From contig NZ_BLAF01000004.1 of the NCBI RefSeq assembly GCF_009687885.1, positions 309,260 through 373,259 of the forward strand: a stretch of 64,000 nt of DNA. The letters run 5' to 3'. Positions 51,976-60,642 of the stretch are shown here, in pieces (positions within the stretch are counted from its first letter, which is position 1; the number at the start of each line of letters is the position of its first letter). The position numbers and the translations under genes are program-made. Source of the DNA: Acrocarpospora pleiomorpha (GTDB taxonomy: Bacteria > Actinomycetota > Actinomycetes > Streptosporangiales > Streptosporangiaceae). The notes below the pieces were generated by a model, which had not been told where the DNA came from, did no database searches, and worked only from the letters and a program-made list of their open reading frames with translations.

Positions 51976-53268
51976 ATGAAGGTCCTCATCCTCGCCCACG
52001 GCACCCGCGGTGACGTCCAGCCCTACGCCGCCCTAGCCCTGGCCTTACAACGCGCCGGGCACCAGGCGGTGCTGGCCGCACCCGCCGCCTCCGCCGCCCT
52101 GGCCGAGTCCCACGGCCTGGCCTTCACACCGGTGCACGACGGGCCCAACACCCTCATCGACGACCCGCGGATCCGGCAGGCGATCGAGACCAACTACCGC
52201 GGCCTGGCCGGCAAGAAGGCCGCCCTGCAGGTCATGCGCGCCAGCAAACCGCTCATGGCGCGGGTGTTCGCCGACATGGTCGCCGCCGCCTTCGACACAG
52301 CCTCCGGCACCGGGCCGTACGACCTGGTGGTGCACGGCCCCAGCATTCCCGGCCACCGCATCGCCGAAGAGCTCGGCGTCCCGGCCGTACCGGCCCTGCT
52401 GCAACCGATGTGGGTGCCCACCGACGCCTTCCCCAACCCGATGCTGCCCATCCGGCTGCCCCACCGCTTCAACCGCGCCACCTATCTGCCGTTCAAGCTG
52501 ATGCTGCGCCCCTTCGGCGCAATCGCCGACAAAAGCCTGAACCTGCCCAACAGGCGTGGCCGCCACGACTTCTTGCGCCGCCCCGACGGCGGCCCGGCCA
52601 CCGTCCTGCACGGCTTCAGCCGCCACCTGCTCCCACCGGGAGCCGGCTACCCCGCCTCGGTGCACACCACCGGATTCTGGTACCTGCCCGCCGCCCCTGC
52701 CTGGACCCCACCCACCGAACTGACCCGCTTCCTGGAACAGGGCCCGCCGCCGGTCTACATCGGATTCGGCAGCATGGCCGGCACCGACCCCGCCCGCATC
52801 GGCCGCATCGTCGCCGAGGCCATCACCCTGGCCCGCGTACACGCCGTGGTGGTGTCGGGGTGGGGCGGCATCGCCGTCGACGACCTGCTGGACACGCTGC
52901 CCGATCAGGTGATCGCGCTGAAGGAGGCCCCGCACGACTGGCTGTTCCCCCGCATGGCCGCCATCGTCCACCACGGCGGCAGCGGCACCACCGGCGCCGC
53001 GCTGGCCTCCGGCCGCCCCCAGGTCATCTGCCCCTTCGTCGCCGACCAGCCATTCTGGGCCGCCCGCGCCCACGCCGCCGGCATCGCCCCCGCCCCGCAG
53101 CCCCAACGCCACCTCACCCCGCACGGTCTGGCCGAGGCGATCGGCCGAGCCGTCACCGACCCGGCCATGAGCAAACGCGCCGAGCAACTCGCCGCCGCCG
53201 TCAGCGAGGAAGCCGGAGTCACGACCGCCGTCACCGTGCTGGAATCACTGACCGTTCGCCGGACCTGA
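51976..53268 (+). CDS. GT1-family glycosyltransferase (macrolide/sterol glycosyltransferase-like)
   Basis: The 430-residue GT-B enzyme has N-terminal HGTRGDVQPYAALALAL, the acceptor domain, and the C-terminal nucleotide-sugar motif IVHHGGSGTTGAALASGRP plus PFVADQPFWA. It transfers a sugar from a UDP-type donor to a hydrophobic acceptor. Relatives inactivate macrolides or modify sterols and polyketides. AAGGAG precedes ATG 51976. Downstream of tetR, an inducible self-protection or lipid-modifying role is inferred. Confidence 0.9.
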   Translation: MKVLILAHGTRGDVQPYAALALALQRAGHQAVLAAPAASAALAESHGLAFTPVHDGPNTLIDDPRIRQAIETNYRGLAGKKAALQVMRASKPLMARVFADMVAAAFDTASGTGPYDLVVHGPSIPGHRIAEELGVPAVPALLQPMWVPTDAFPNPMLPIRLPHRFNRATYLPFKLMLRPFGAIADKSLNLPNRRGRHDFLRRPDGGPATVLHGFSRHLLPPGAGYPASVHTTGFWYLPAAPAWTPPTELTRFLEQGPPPVYIGFGSMAGTDPARIGRIVAEAITLARVHAVVVSGWGGIAVDDLLDTLPDQVIALKEAPHDWLFPRMAAIVHHGGSGTTGAALASGRPQVICPFVADQPFWAARAHAAGIAPAPQPQRHLTPHGLAEAIGRAVTDPAMSKRAEQLAAAVSEEAGVTTAVTVLESLTVRRT

Positions 53269-53485
53269 ACGGGCGGGCCGTCGAGGAGGTCGTGCCTCTG
53301 CGATCCCCGCCATGGAACAGACCCGACACGGCGTGCCGGGCGTTGCCAAGGCAAGCGCCGGCTGCCGCTGGGCCTCGACGGCGGCGAGTTGGTCCGCGCC
53401 ACAAGCTACGGCGGGGACCACAGGAGGTCGGCAGAACGAGCCCCGAAAACCATGATCTGTGGCAGCTGCTGTTCTCCACGGCTGC

Positions 53486-54720
53486 TCAGCCGTTGGCCTG
53501 CCCGGCTTCCCCGAGGGAGTCCTGGTGGAAGGGCTGCAGGCCTGTGGCGAGGTCGGCGCGGGTGAAGGCGTAGCGGCCCAGGAAATTGATGTGGTCGAAA
53601 GCGATCGGCGACAACCGGGCGCACATCTCGTCGGTGACCGGGAAGCCCTGCTCACGCAGGCGTGCGACGGCGGCGTCGATATAGAGACTGTTCCACCAGA
53701 CGACCGCGTTCAAGGTCAGGCCGAGCGCGCCGAGCTGGTCCTCCATGCCCTCCTCCCGGTAACGCTGGCGCAGCTGGCCCCGGTTACCGAAGGCGATCTT
53801 CCGCGCGAGCCGGTGCCGGGCCTCCTGCACGTTCAGCTGAGCGCCGATCATCCGCCGATAGCCCTCATCGTGCAGGAACTGCAGCAGGTGCAGGGTCTTG
53901 AAGATGCGGCCGTAGTGCATGAACGCCTCGCCCAGGCCGGTGGCGCGGCCGTCGGCCGACAGCATCCGGATCAGGTCGTAGGCCCGCACCGTGCCCATCG
54001 TCAGCGACCCCGCCACCCGCAACATGTCGGCCCAGTGCGCCCGGATCCGGTCCAGGCGGACGACGTGGCGGGACATGTGCTCCAGCGGCCCGTAGACGGC
54101 GGCGATGTTGGTCCGCCACAGCCGCACGTCGGCCAGGTCGGCAATGCGCGGGGAGAACTGGTAGCCGCAGATCGCGAACAGCCCGAAAACAAGATCGCTG
54201 TAGCTGGTGGTGTCAGTGATGATCGTCTCGGCGCGCAGGTAGCCCTGGTCGACCTGCTGCAGCCGGGCCGTTCGATCTCGGCGACCCGGCGTAACTCGTC
54301 GAGCATCACCCGGCCGGACGCCTTGGTTGGGGGCGTGCGCAGCCGTTCCAGCTCCGAGCGTCGCTTGCCGTCAGGTACCGCCAGCAGAGCCACCAGCGAC
54401 TGGCGCATCTGATCCGAGATTCGGCCGGACAGCAGCGCGTGCAGCCGTTCGTTCTCCGCCCGGCGCACCTCTCCGACCAGCCGCATCAGCACCGTGATCC
54501 CGGGCAGCAGGATCCGCTCCTTGAGCAGGTGCACCCGCGCCCGGTCAAACAACGCTCGCGGGCCCTGGCTGGTCGACCACACCCGTGCCGCCACAAACTC
54601 GCGTACCTCGGACTCGCATGCGCCGAAGTCGCGGTAGCCCAGCAGCTCGCGGATCTCCCAGGCATGCTCGTACACGTCGAGCGCGTCCGCCAGACCCTGG
54701 AACTGGTCGGCTCGGCAGTC
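53486..54720 (-). pseudogene. Tn3-family transposase, 5'-truncated and frameshifted
   Basis: The C-terminal ~410 residues of a Tn3-type TnpA remain: [33 protein letters not shown], the catalytic Asp in ITDTTSYSDLVFGLF and the terminal LSPIAFDHINFLGRYAF. About 600 N-terminal residues are missing at the 54.72-kb junction. The frame breaks once near 54264-54269, explained by loss of one G in a G/C run (AEIERARLQQVDQG if restored). Terminal inverted repeats and a resolvase were not found. Confidence 0.85.
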
Positions 54721-55304
54721 GGCACCTGCACCGCTACCCGCACACGTTCAGCGGCGGCCAGCGACAACGCATCGGCATAGCCCGGTCCCTGGTGTCCAAC
54801 CCCCGCCTGATCGTCTGTGATGAGGCGGTCTCCGCGCTCGACGTCTCCATCCAGGCGCAGATCCTCAACCTCCTCAAGGATCTGCAGTCGAAACTGGGCA
54901 TGGCCTACCTTTTCATCGCCCACGACCTCGCGGTTGTCGAGCACCTCTCGCACCGCGTCGCCGTCATGTACCTCGGCAGGATCGTCGAACTCGCGGACAC
55001 CGACGCGCTGTTCGACACTCCCCGCCACCCCTACACCGAGGCTCTCCTGTCCGCCGCCCCTGTCCCGAACCCGGGCCTCAAGAAGCGGCAGAGGATTGTC
55101 CTTCACGGCGAGGTCGCCAGCCCCTCCGACCCACCCCGCGGCTGCCACTTCCACCCGCGCTGCCGCTACGCCACGGCGCTGTGCGCGCAGGAGACACCGC
55201 AGTGGCGGCAGGTCGCCCCCGAACGCCACGTCGCCTGCCACCACGCCGACACACTCAACCTCGCCGGCCTGGCCAACCGCGACGCAACGCCGAGCAGCCG
55301 ATAG
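54721..55304 (+). pseudogene. C-terminal part of an oligopeptide ABC transporter ATPase (OppF/DppF-like)
   Basis: The frame opens within [20 protein letters not shown] (signature) and continues with Walker B ([12 protein letters not shown]), the switch His ([11 protein letters not shown]) and the OppF/DppF tail [11 protein letters not shown]. Walker A and the N-terminal ~150 residues are gone. The loss occurs exactly where the oppositely oriented transposase is also cut. It probably cannot function. Other Opp components are not in the window. Confidence 0.85.
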
Positions 55305-55320
55305 GGGCCTTTTGCCGAGA

Positions 55321-56310
55321 TCAGGGTTTGGTTTCGGCCCGGCCCCACGGGGTGTCCATGCTTTGCAGTATGGTCACCGCGTCATTCCAGGACTTGTCGT
55401 CCGGATAGAGCTCGCTCCGCAGGTACGCCCACACCAGGGCGCGGAGCGCGGCAACCCGCTCGGGGTTCTCGTCGGTGGTTTCCGCCGCGTCGTAGGTGCT
55501 GATGCCGCCGAAGCTGTGCCCGGCTTCATACAGCCACAGCAGGCTCTTGCGGCCCGGGCCCAGGCGGTAGGCGTCGGCACGCCAGTCCTTGCGCTCGCTG
55601 AAATACTCGTTCGTGTCTTCGTCGCTGGTGACGACCAGCGCCGGCGTGGTCATCCGATCGAAGCGGGTGGTGCTGAGGATCGGCCAGTGCTCGGTCGCGT
55701 ACGGCGCGAGGTCGTCGCCCAGGCCGGGCGCGCCGAGGAGCACGCCCGCCTTGATCCTCTGGTCGGGCAGGTAGACCTGCGAGCCGTTGACCGGGTCGGT
55801 GACAGTCGAGCCGCAGAGCATCCCCACGGTGTGCCCGCCCATCGAGTGGCCGACCGCGGCGATGCGGCTACGGTCGATACGCCCGCGCAGACCGGGCACG
55901 GTCGACTCGATCCGGTCGAGGTGGTCGAGGATCGTGCGCACGTCTTCGACCCGGGTACGCCAGTAGAGCGGCGCCTCGAAACTGTCGGCCTCGCGCAGCC
56001 CGAGCGTCATCGAGTCCAGGTGCGTGGGCTGGATGACGACGAAGCCGTGTGCGGCCCAGAAGTGCGCGACCGGACCGTATCCGTACAGAGAGGAAACGAA
56101 GTTGGAGGGGCCGTTCCCGTGGGACAGCACGATGACCGGCAGTTCCTCGCCGGCCTCGGGTACCGAGACCTTGATCTGCAGGTCGATGGCACGGCCGGGG
56201 ACGGGGACGGCCATCGGGCTGTAGGAGATGACGGGACTGGCCTGGTTGACCGGGAAGCCGGCGGCTTCGGTGAAGGCGGTGAAGTCCGACCCGGCGGGAT
56301 GTTGTTTCAT
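55321..56310 (-). CDS. Alpha/beta hydrolase (dienelactone hydrolase/PAF-acetylhydrolase-like)
   Basis: The 329-residue cytoplasmic hydrolase has oxyanion strand VIVLSHGNGPS, nucleophile Ser in AAVGHSMGGHTVGM, Asp in VTSDEDTNEY and His in EAGHSFGG. ATG 56310 was chosen because the frame further upstream overlaps the divergent AraC gene. It shares a 73-bp promoter region with the AraC regulator, a typical regulator-target arrangement. Substrate unknown. Confidence 0.87.
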   Translation of the reverse strand: MKQHPAGSDFTAFTEAAGFPVNQASPVISYSPMAVPVPGRAIDLQIKVSVPEAGEELPVIVLSHGNGPSNFVSSLYGYGPVAHFWAAHGFVVIQPTHLDSMTLGLREADSFEAPLYWRTRVEDVRTILDHLDRIESTVPGLRGRIDRSRIAAVGHSMGGHTVGMLCGSTVTDPVNGSQVYLPDQRIKAGVLLGAPGLGDDLAPYATEHWPILSTTRFDRMTTPALVVTSDEDTNEYFSERKDWRADAYRLGPGRKSLLWLYEAGHSFGGISTYDAAETTDENPERVAALRALVWAYLRSELYPDDKSWNDAVTILQSMDTPWGRAETKP

Positions 56311-56383
56311 GCCTTCAGCCTGCGCGCTGAATGCCGTACGTTGAATGGTTGTCAGTTCGCAATTCTTGTGTGAAAGTACGGGC

Positions 56384-57313
56384 GTGGCTGTTGACCGCCT
56401 GTCCGAGGTGTTCGACCTTGTCGAGGTTCGTGGAGTATTGTCCGGCGGGTTCGCTGCCCGGGGGCGGTGGTTCGCGCGCGGCGAGGTGCACCTCCCGCTC
56501 AAGTTCCTCGCCGTCCCGTACGGGCAAGTCCGCCTGACCACCGACGGCCTCGACTCGCCGCTGATCCTCGAGCCCGGCGACGTCGCGATTCTCAACGATC
56601 GGTCGTGGCTGCGGCTCGACGGCGGCACAGGTGACGAGCCGCCGCGCGAAGTCCTGCCGGACGAGCACTTCTCGTTCGCCGTCGACCGCGGGCGAGACGA
56701 CGTGGTCGTGGGCGGCCGCATCGACCTCACTCCGGCCGGCCGGGCGCTCCTGCTCAACGCGCTCCCGCCGGTGGTGCACATCGGGCCGTCGATGCCGGCC
56801 ACGTCCTCGCTGCGCGGCTGCGTCCACCGCATCGCCGACGAGATGACCGGCGGCAAGCCGGGCGCCGCCTTCGCGATCCGTCAGCACGGTCAGCTCCTGC
56901 TGCTCGAAGTCCTGCGCGCCTTCATGAGCACCGGCGATCTGCCGCCGGGCTGGCTGGCAGCTCTACGCGACGAACGCCTGAGACCGGCCCTCGACCTCAT
57001 GCACGACCGCCCGGACCGCGCATGGGGCCTGCGGGAACTCGCCCACGCCGCCGCCATGTCGCGCACGACGTTCGCCGTGCGCTTCCGCGAGGTGGCCGGT
57101 GTGCCTCCGCTGACGTACCTCACCCAGTGGCGCATGCTTCTCGCCCAGCGGGCCCTGCGCGACGGCGACGTCCGGATCGCGTCGCTCGCGGCGGAGCTGG
57201 GCTACGCGTCGGAGGCCGCGTTCAGCACGGCGTTCAAACGCGAGGTCGGCGAAGCGCCGCTGCGCTTCAAGAACCGTTCAGTCCAGCGCGGCCGCCTTGC
57301 GCAGCAGCACTGA
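56384..57313 (+). CDS. AraC family regulator with cupin-type sensor domain
   Basis: The 309-residue protein has an N-terminal cupin_6 sensor (VFDLVEVRGVLSGGFAARG, LILEPGDVAILN) and two C-terminal AraC helix-turn-helix motifs (WGLRELAHAAAMSRTTFAVRF; RIASLAAELGYASEAAFSTAF). GTG 56384 has GAAAG 7 nt upstream; an ATG at 56345 would extend it without family support. It is divergent from the hydrolase and probably activates it. Its 3' end overlaps the convergent sigma-factor gene by 36 bp. Confidence 0.88.
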   Translation: MAVDRLSEVFDLVEVRGVLSGGFAARGRWFARGEVHLPLKFLAVPYGQVRLTTDGLDSPLILEPGDVAILNDRSWLRLDGGTGDEPPREVLPDEHFSFAVDRGRDDVVVGGRIDLTPAGRALLLNALPPVVHIGPSMPATSSLRGCVHRIADEMTGGKPGAAFAIRQHGQLLLLEVLRAFMSTGDLPPGWLAALRDERLRPALDLMHDRPDRAWGLRELAHAAAMSRTTFAVRFREVAGVPPLTYLTQWRMLLAQRALRDGDVRIASLAAELGYASEAAFSTAFKREVGEAPLRFKNRSVQRGRLAQQH

Positions 57314-58492
57314 GCGTTCGCGCTGGTTGGCGCACAGCCGGGCGGCCAGCTCCAGCTCGGCGCGCGCCTCCGGTCGCCGGCCGAGGCGGGCCAGCAGCTC
57401 TCCGCGTACGGCCGGAACCAGATGCGAACCGGGGAGCCGGTCCGAGGCGATCAGCTCGTCCACGATGGCCAGGGCCTGCGCCGGACCCGAGGCCATGGCC
57501 ACGGCTACGGCCCGGTTGAGCTCGACCACCGGCGAGGGCGCGACCCGGCCGAGCGCCTCGTAGAGCAGCACGATCCGGTCCCAGTCGGTCGCCTCGACCG
57601 AGGGCGCCGACGCGTGGGCGGCGGCGATCGCGGCCTGCAGGCCGTAGGGGCCGAGGCCGCGGGCCGACGCCCTGGCCAGCGCGGCCAGCCCCCGGCGGAT
57701 CGCCGAGAAGTCCCACAGCCGCCGGTCCTGGTCCTCGAGCAGGATCGGCGTGCCGTCCGGGCCGGTCCGGGCCGGGAAGCGCGCGGCCGTCAGCTCGCAC
57801 AACGCGAGCAGGCCGTGCGCCTCCGGCTCGTCGGGCTGCAGCGCGGCCAGCGTGCGGGCCAGCCGGATCGCCTCGTACGCGACGTCGGGGCGCAGCAGCC
57901 GGTCGCCCGACGTGGCCGTCGACCCCTCGGTGAAGATCACGTAGAGGACGCTGAGCACGCCGCCCAGCCGTTCCCCGCGCTCGGCGGCCGGCGGCAGCTC
58001 GAACGGCACCCCGGCCGCCGCGATCGTCTTCTTGCCCCGGGTGATGCGGGCCTGCACGGTCGGCACGGGTACCAGGAACGCGCGGGCGATCTCCTCGCTG
58101 GACAGGCCGCCGACCACGCGCAGGGTCAGCGCCACCCGGGCCTCGGGGGAGAGCACCGGGTGGCAGCTGACGAACATCAGCGCCAGGACGTCGTCGTCGA
58201 TCCTGTCGGGGTCGATTTCCTGGTCGACCGCGGGGTCGGCCGCCAGCAGGGCGTATCGGTCCTGGAGGGCGGCCCGGCGGCGGATCGCGTCGATCGCCCG
58301 CCGCCGGGCCGTGGCCATCAGCCAGCCGGCCGGATTGGCCGGAGAGGCACGCGGCCACGACACCAGCGCCTCAGCCACCGCCTCCTGGGCCGCGTCCTCG
58401 GCCAGCCCGAAATCGCCGGTGAACCGGGTCAGCGCGGCGACGATCCGGGCCGACTCGATCCGCCAGACGGCCTCGACGTCGGCCGTGCCCAT
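57278..58492 (-). CDS. ECF42-type RNA polymerase sigma factor with C-terminal TPR-like extension
   Basis: The 404-residue protein has sigma region 2 (DAAQEAVAEALVSWP, NPAGWLMATARRRAIDAIRR) and region 4 (LTLRVVGGLSSEEIARAFLVPVPTVQARITRGKK). A ~220-residue helical domain follows, with LYVIFTEGSTA and LLALCELTAARFPAR, typical of the ECF42 group. The extension is thought to control activity in place of an anti-sigma factor. Start overlaps the DGPF gene stop by 1 nt (TGATG). ECF42 genes are regularly paired with DGPF proteins, as here. Confidence 0.92.
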   Translation of the reverse strand: MGTADVEAVWRIESARIVAALTRFTGDFGLAEDAAQEAVAEALVSWPRASPANPAGWLMATARRRAIDAIRRRAALQDRYALLAADPAVDQEIDPDRIDDDVLALMFVSCHPVLSPEARVALTLRVVGGLSSEEIARAFLVPVPTVQARITRGKKTIAAAGVPFELPPAAERGERLGGVLSVLYVIFTEGSTATSGDRLLRPDVAYEAIRLARTLAALQPDEPEAHGLLALCELTAARFPARTGPDGTPILLEDQDRRLWDFSAIRRGLAALARASARGLGPYGLQAAIAAAHASAPSVEATDWDRIVLLYEALGRVAPSPVVELNRAVAVAMASGPAQALAIVDELIASDRLPGSHLVPAVRGELLARLGRRPEARAELELAARLCANQRERSVLLRKAAALD

Positions 58493-58878
58493 CAGATCCG
58501 GCCGTTGCTCTCGCTGCCCGGCGGGACCTCGTCGGCCTCGGCCACCCGCCGGACCTCGATCTTGGACCCGCGGACCGCCGGGACCCGCTTGGCCCACTCG
58601 ACCGCCTCCTGTTTCGTGGCGACTTCGAGCAGGAAGTAGCCACCGAACAGTTCCCTGGTCTCGCCGTACGGCCCGTCAGTGACCACCGGGGCCTCGCCGC
58701 TGAAGTCGACCACGACGCCCCGGCCCGGATCGTCCAGCCCTTCGGCCGCGAGGAGAACATCGGCCTTGATCATCTCCTCGATGAACCGGCCGGTCGCGGC
58801 CATCGCCTCGTCGATCGAAGCCATCATGGCCGCGTTCGTCTCATCGGTGCCCCGCATGATCAGCATGTACTTCGGCAT
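58492..58878 (-). CDS. DGPF/YCII-related protein, partner of the ECF42 sigma factor
   Basis: The 128-residue YCII-fold protein has the namesake motif TDGPYGETRELFGGYFLL and MPKYMLIMRG at the N-terminus. DGPF proteins are the conserved genomic partners and often targets of ECF42 sigma factors; their reaction is unknown. It is directly upstream of and coupled to the sigma gene. Confidence 0.92.
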   Translation of the reverse strand: MPKYMLIMRGTDETNAAMMASIDEAMAATGRFIEEMIKADVLLAAEGLDDPGRGVVVDFSGEAPVVTDGPYGETRELFGGYFLLEVATKQEAVEWAKRVPAVRGSKIEVRRVAEADEVPPGSESNGRI

Positions 58879-59018
58879 CGCGTTCTCCTCTTCCGGCGGG
58901 GCCGCCTCTCGACCCTCGCACCCACATGTCGAACGAGCGGCCCGCGGATCGACACGGCCCCGGAGAAATCTCTCGCCGCGACGCGGCCGATACCGTCAGA
59001 CCCCCTGAGACGGAATCG

Positions 59019-59570
59019 CTAGCGTCCGAGCAGGCGATGGACGGCGTCGGCGACATACGCACCTCGTTCGCTGTCTTTGGCGGCGGCGAACTCCGGACCG
59101 ATCGAGACCCATGTGGCCGCGAGCTGCAGGATGAGAACGAGCAGAACCCCGGCCGGGTAGTGGCCGGGCAGTATCCCTTCCGCCTGTGCTCGGGCGATTT
59201 CGTCGATTTTGCTCTGGACACTGGCGGCGGCGAGGGGAACGGGAGCGTCCCCGCTTCGCTCCAGTCGCTGCCAGTCGGACATGCGCATGATCTCCGGGTG
59301 CTCGTCGTAGAGGGCGGCGAGCCGCGCGGCGTATCCGGGCAGGTCGTGCACGTCGAGCGGCGTCTGGGTGACGACCTGAGTGACGATGGCTTCGAAGGCG
59401 GCGTCGAAGAGCTGATCCTTGCTGCCGTAGTAGTGGTAGATCTGCGCCTTGTTCGAGTCGGCCGCCGCGGCGATCCGGTCCACGCGGGCCCCCGCGATTC
59501 CGTAGGCGGCGAACTCCTTGATCGCTGCCTCCAGCAGGCGCTTACGGGTGGCTTCGGCATCCCTTTGCAT
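59019..59570 (-). CDS. TetR family regulator
   Basis: The 183-residue protein has a helix-turn-helix (TRKRLLEAAIKEFAAYG, RVDRIAAAADSNKAQIYHYYGSKDQLF) and a helical ligand domain. ATG 59570 is preferred; the frame up to 59606 would cross an operator. It is divergent from the esterase-SDR operon, and the palindromes between them are almost certainly its binding sites. Confidence 0.9.
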   Translation of the reverse strand: MQRDAEATRKRLLEAAIKEFAAYGIAGARVDRIAAAADSNKAQIYHYYGSKDQLFDAAFEAIVTQVVTQTPLDVHDLPGYAARLAALYDEHPEIMRMSDWQRLERSGDAPVPLAAASVQSKIDEIARAQAEGILPGHYPAGVLLVLILQLAATWVSIGPEFAAAKDSERGAYVADAVHRLLGR

Positions 59571-59587
59571 GCCCTCATCATATTTTT

Positions 59588-59648
59588 CTAACCGGTTAGT
59601 TGACAAGTCGGCCGTACCAGGCCTAGCTTCTAACTAACCAGTTAGAAG
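59588..59648 (+). promoter_or_regulatory. Promoter and twin palindromic TetR operators
   Basis: CTAACCGGTTAG (59588-59599) is a perfect palindrome. CTTCTAACT (59627-59635) and AGTTAGAAG (59640-59648) form a perfect 9-bp inverted repeat containing CTAACCAGTTAG. Between them TTGACA (59600-59605) and TAGCTT (59624-59629) form a promoter with an 18-bp spacer directed at the esterase. Operators flanking the -35 and covering the -10 predict tight repression. Confidence 0.8.
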
Positions 59649-59667
59649 ATAATTGAGGAGACCCCCC

Positions 59668-60606
59668 ATGCTCGGCAACGATCCTCAGATTCACTGGCGG
59701 GCGGCCCTGTCGGCCCGCACCTTCCAGCTTCTGTTCCGCCCGATGTTCCGGCTGCGGTACTCCTCACCGGAGTTGCAGTTCGCGACGAAGAAGATCGCCA
59801 AGCCTGCGCGGATCACGATCCCGACCCGGCACGGCAAGCTCAAAGCGCTGGTCTACGCCCCCACGCCGCAGCACATCGCCGCATGGCACGCTTCCGGCCG
59901 CCGGCCCCCGGTCCACCTGATCATCCACGGCGGCGCGTTCATCGTCCGGGTGCCCCAGCAGGAGGACAACATAGCCCGCTACCTCGCCTCCGAGATCGGC
60001 TGCTACGTCGTCATCCCCGACTATGACACCGCTCCCAAGGTCCGCTTCCCGGTATCGGAGGAGCAGACCTACGACGTCTTCCGCTGGATCCTCGGCAATG
60101 GCGAGGCCCACGGCTGGGACGGTGAACGTGTCTCAGTAGGGGGCCCGAGCGCGGGCGGCAAGTTCGCGCTCAGCGTCGCGCAGCAGGCGATCGACGACGG
60201 CGGATACGTGCCGGTCGCGATCAGCGCCGAGTTCGGCGCCGCGGACATCTCCCGTCCAGACTCCACGCGCGTCTCGGCCAAGCCGAACCCGGTCGTCCCC
60301 CCGCAGATGATGGACCTGGTCCGCCGCACCTACTTCGTCGGCGCCGACCTCACCTCGCCGCTGGCCTCCCCGGCGCTCTACGAGCGGCTCGCGGAGTTCC
60401 CGCCCACCCTCATCATGACCGCCGAGTACGACACGCTGCGGCATGAGATGAACGACCTGGCGGCCGACCTGACGGCCAAGGGCGTCCAGGTCACCCACCG
60501 CCAGTTCGACGGCGTCGACCACGGCTTCACCCACGTCAAGCCCGTCGAGGTCGCCCGTGAGGCGATCACCATGATCGGTGACCTGCTCCGCAAGGCGTAC
60601 GCCTGA
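59668..60606 (+). CDS. Alpha/beta hydrolase fold-3 esterase (hormone-sensitive-lipase-like)
   Basis: The 312-residue esterase has the HGG oxyanion motif (LIIHGGAFIV), nucleophile Ser in VGGPSAGGKFAL, Asp in TAEYDTL and His in VDHGFTH. GAGGAG lies 8 nt before ATG 59668. It is the first gene of the TetR-controlled operon; the SDR fusion follows after 36 bp. Together they may hydrolyse and then oxidise or reduce a xenobiotic ester. Inferred. Confidence 0.88.
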   Translation: MLGNDPQIHWRAALSARTFQLLFRPMFRLRYSSPELQFATKKIAKPARITIPTRHGKLKALVYAPTPQHIAAWHASGRRPPVHLIIHGGAFIVRVPQQEDNIARYLASEIGCYVVIPDYDTAPKVRFPVSEEQTYDVFRWILGNGEAHGWDGERVSVGGPSAGGKFALSVAQQAIDDGGYVPVAISAEFGAADISRPDSTRVSAKPNPVVPPQMMDLVRRTYFVGADLTSPLASPALYERLAEFPPTLIMTAEYDTLRHEMNDLAADLTAKGVQVTHRQFDGVDHGFTHVKPVEVAREAITMIGDLLRKAYA

Positions 60607-60642
60607 TCCCCTGTTTGAAGCACCCAGAAAAGGAAATCGGAA

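Noticed and set aside
53269-53485. Terminal inverted repeat of the Tn3 element
   Set aside because: A few G-rich stretches resemble Tn3 ends but no matching partner end exists in the window, so no repeat can be supported.
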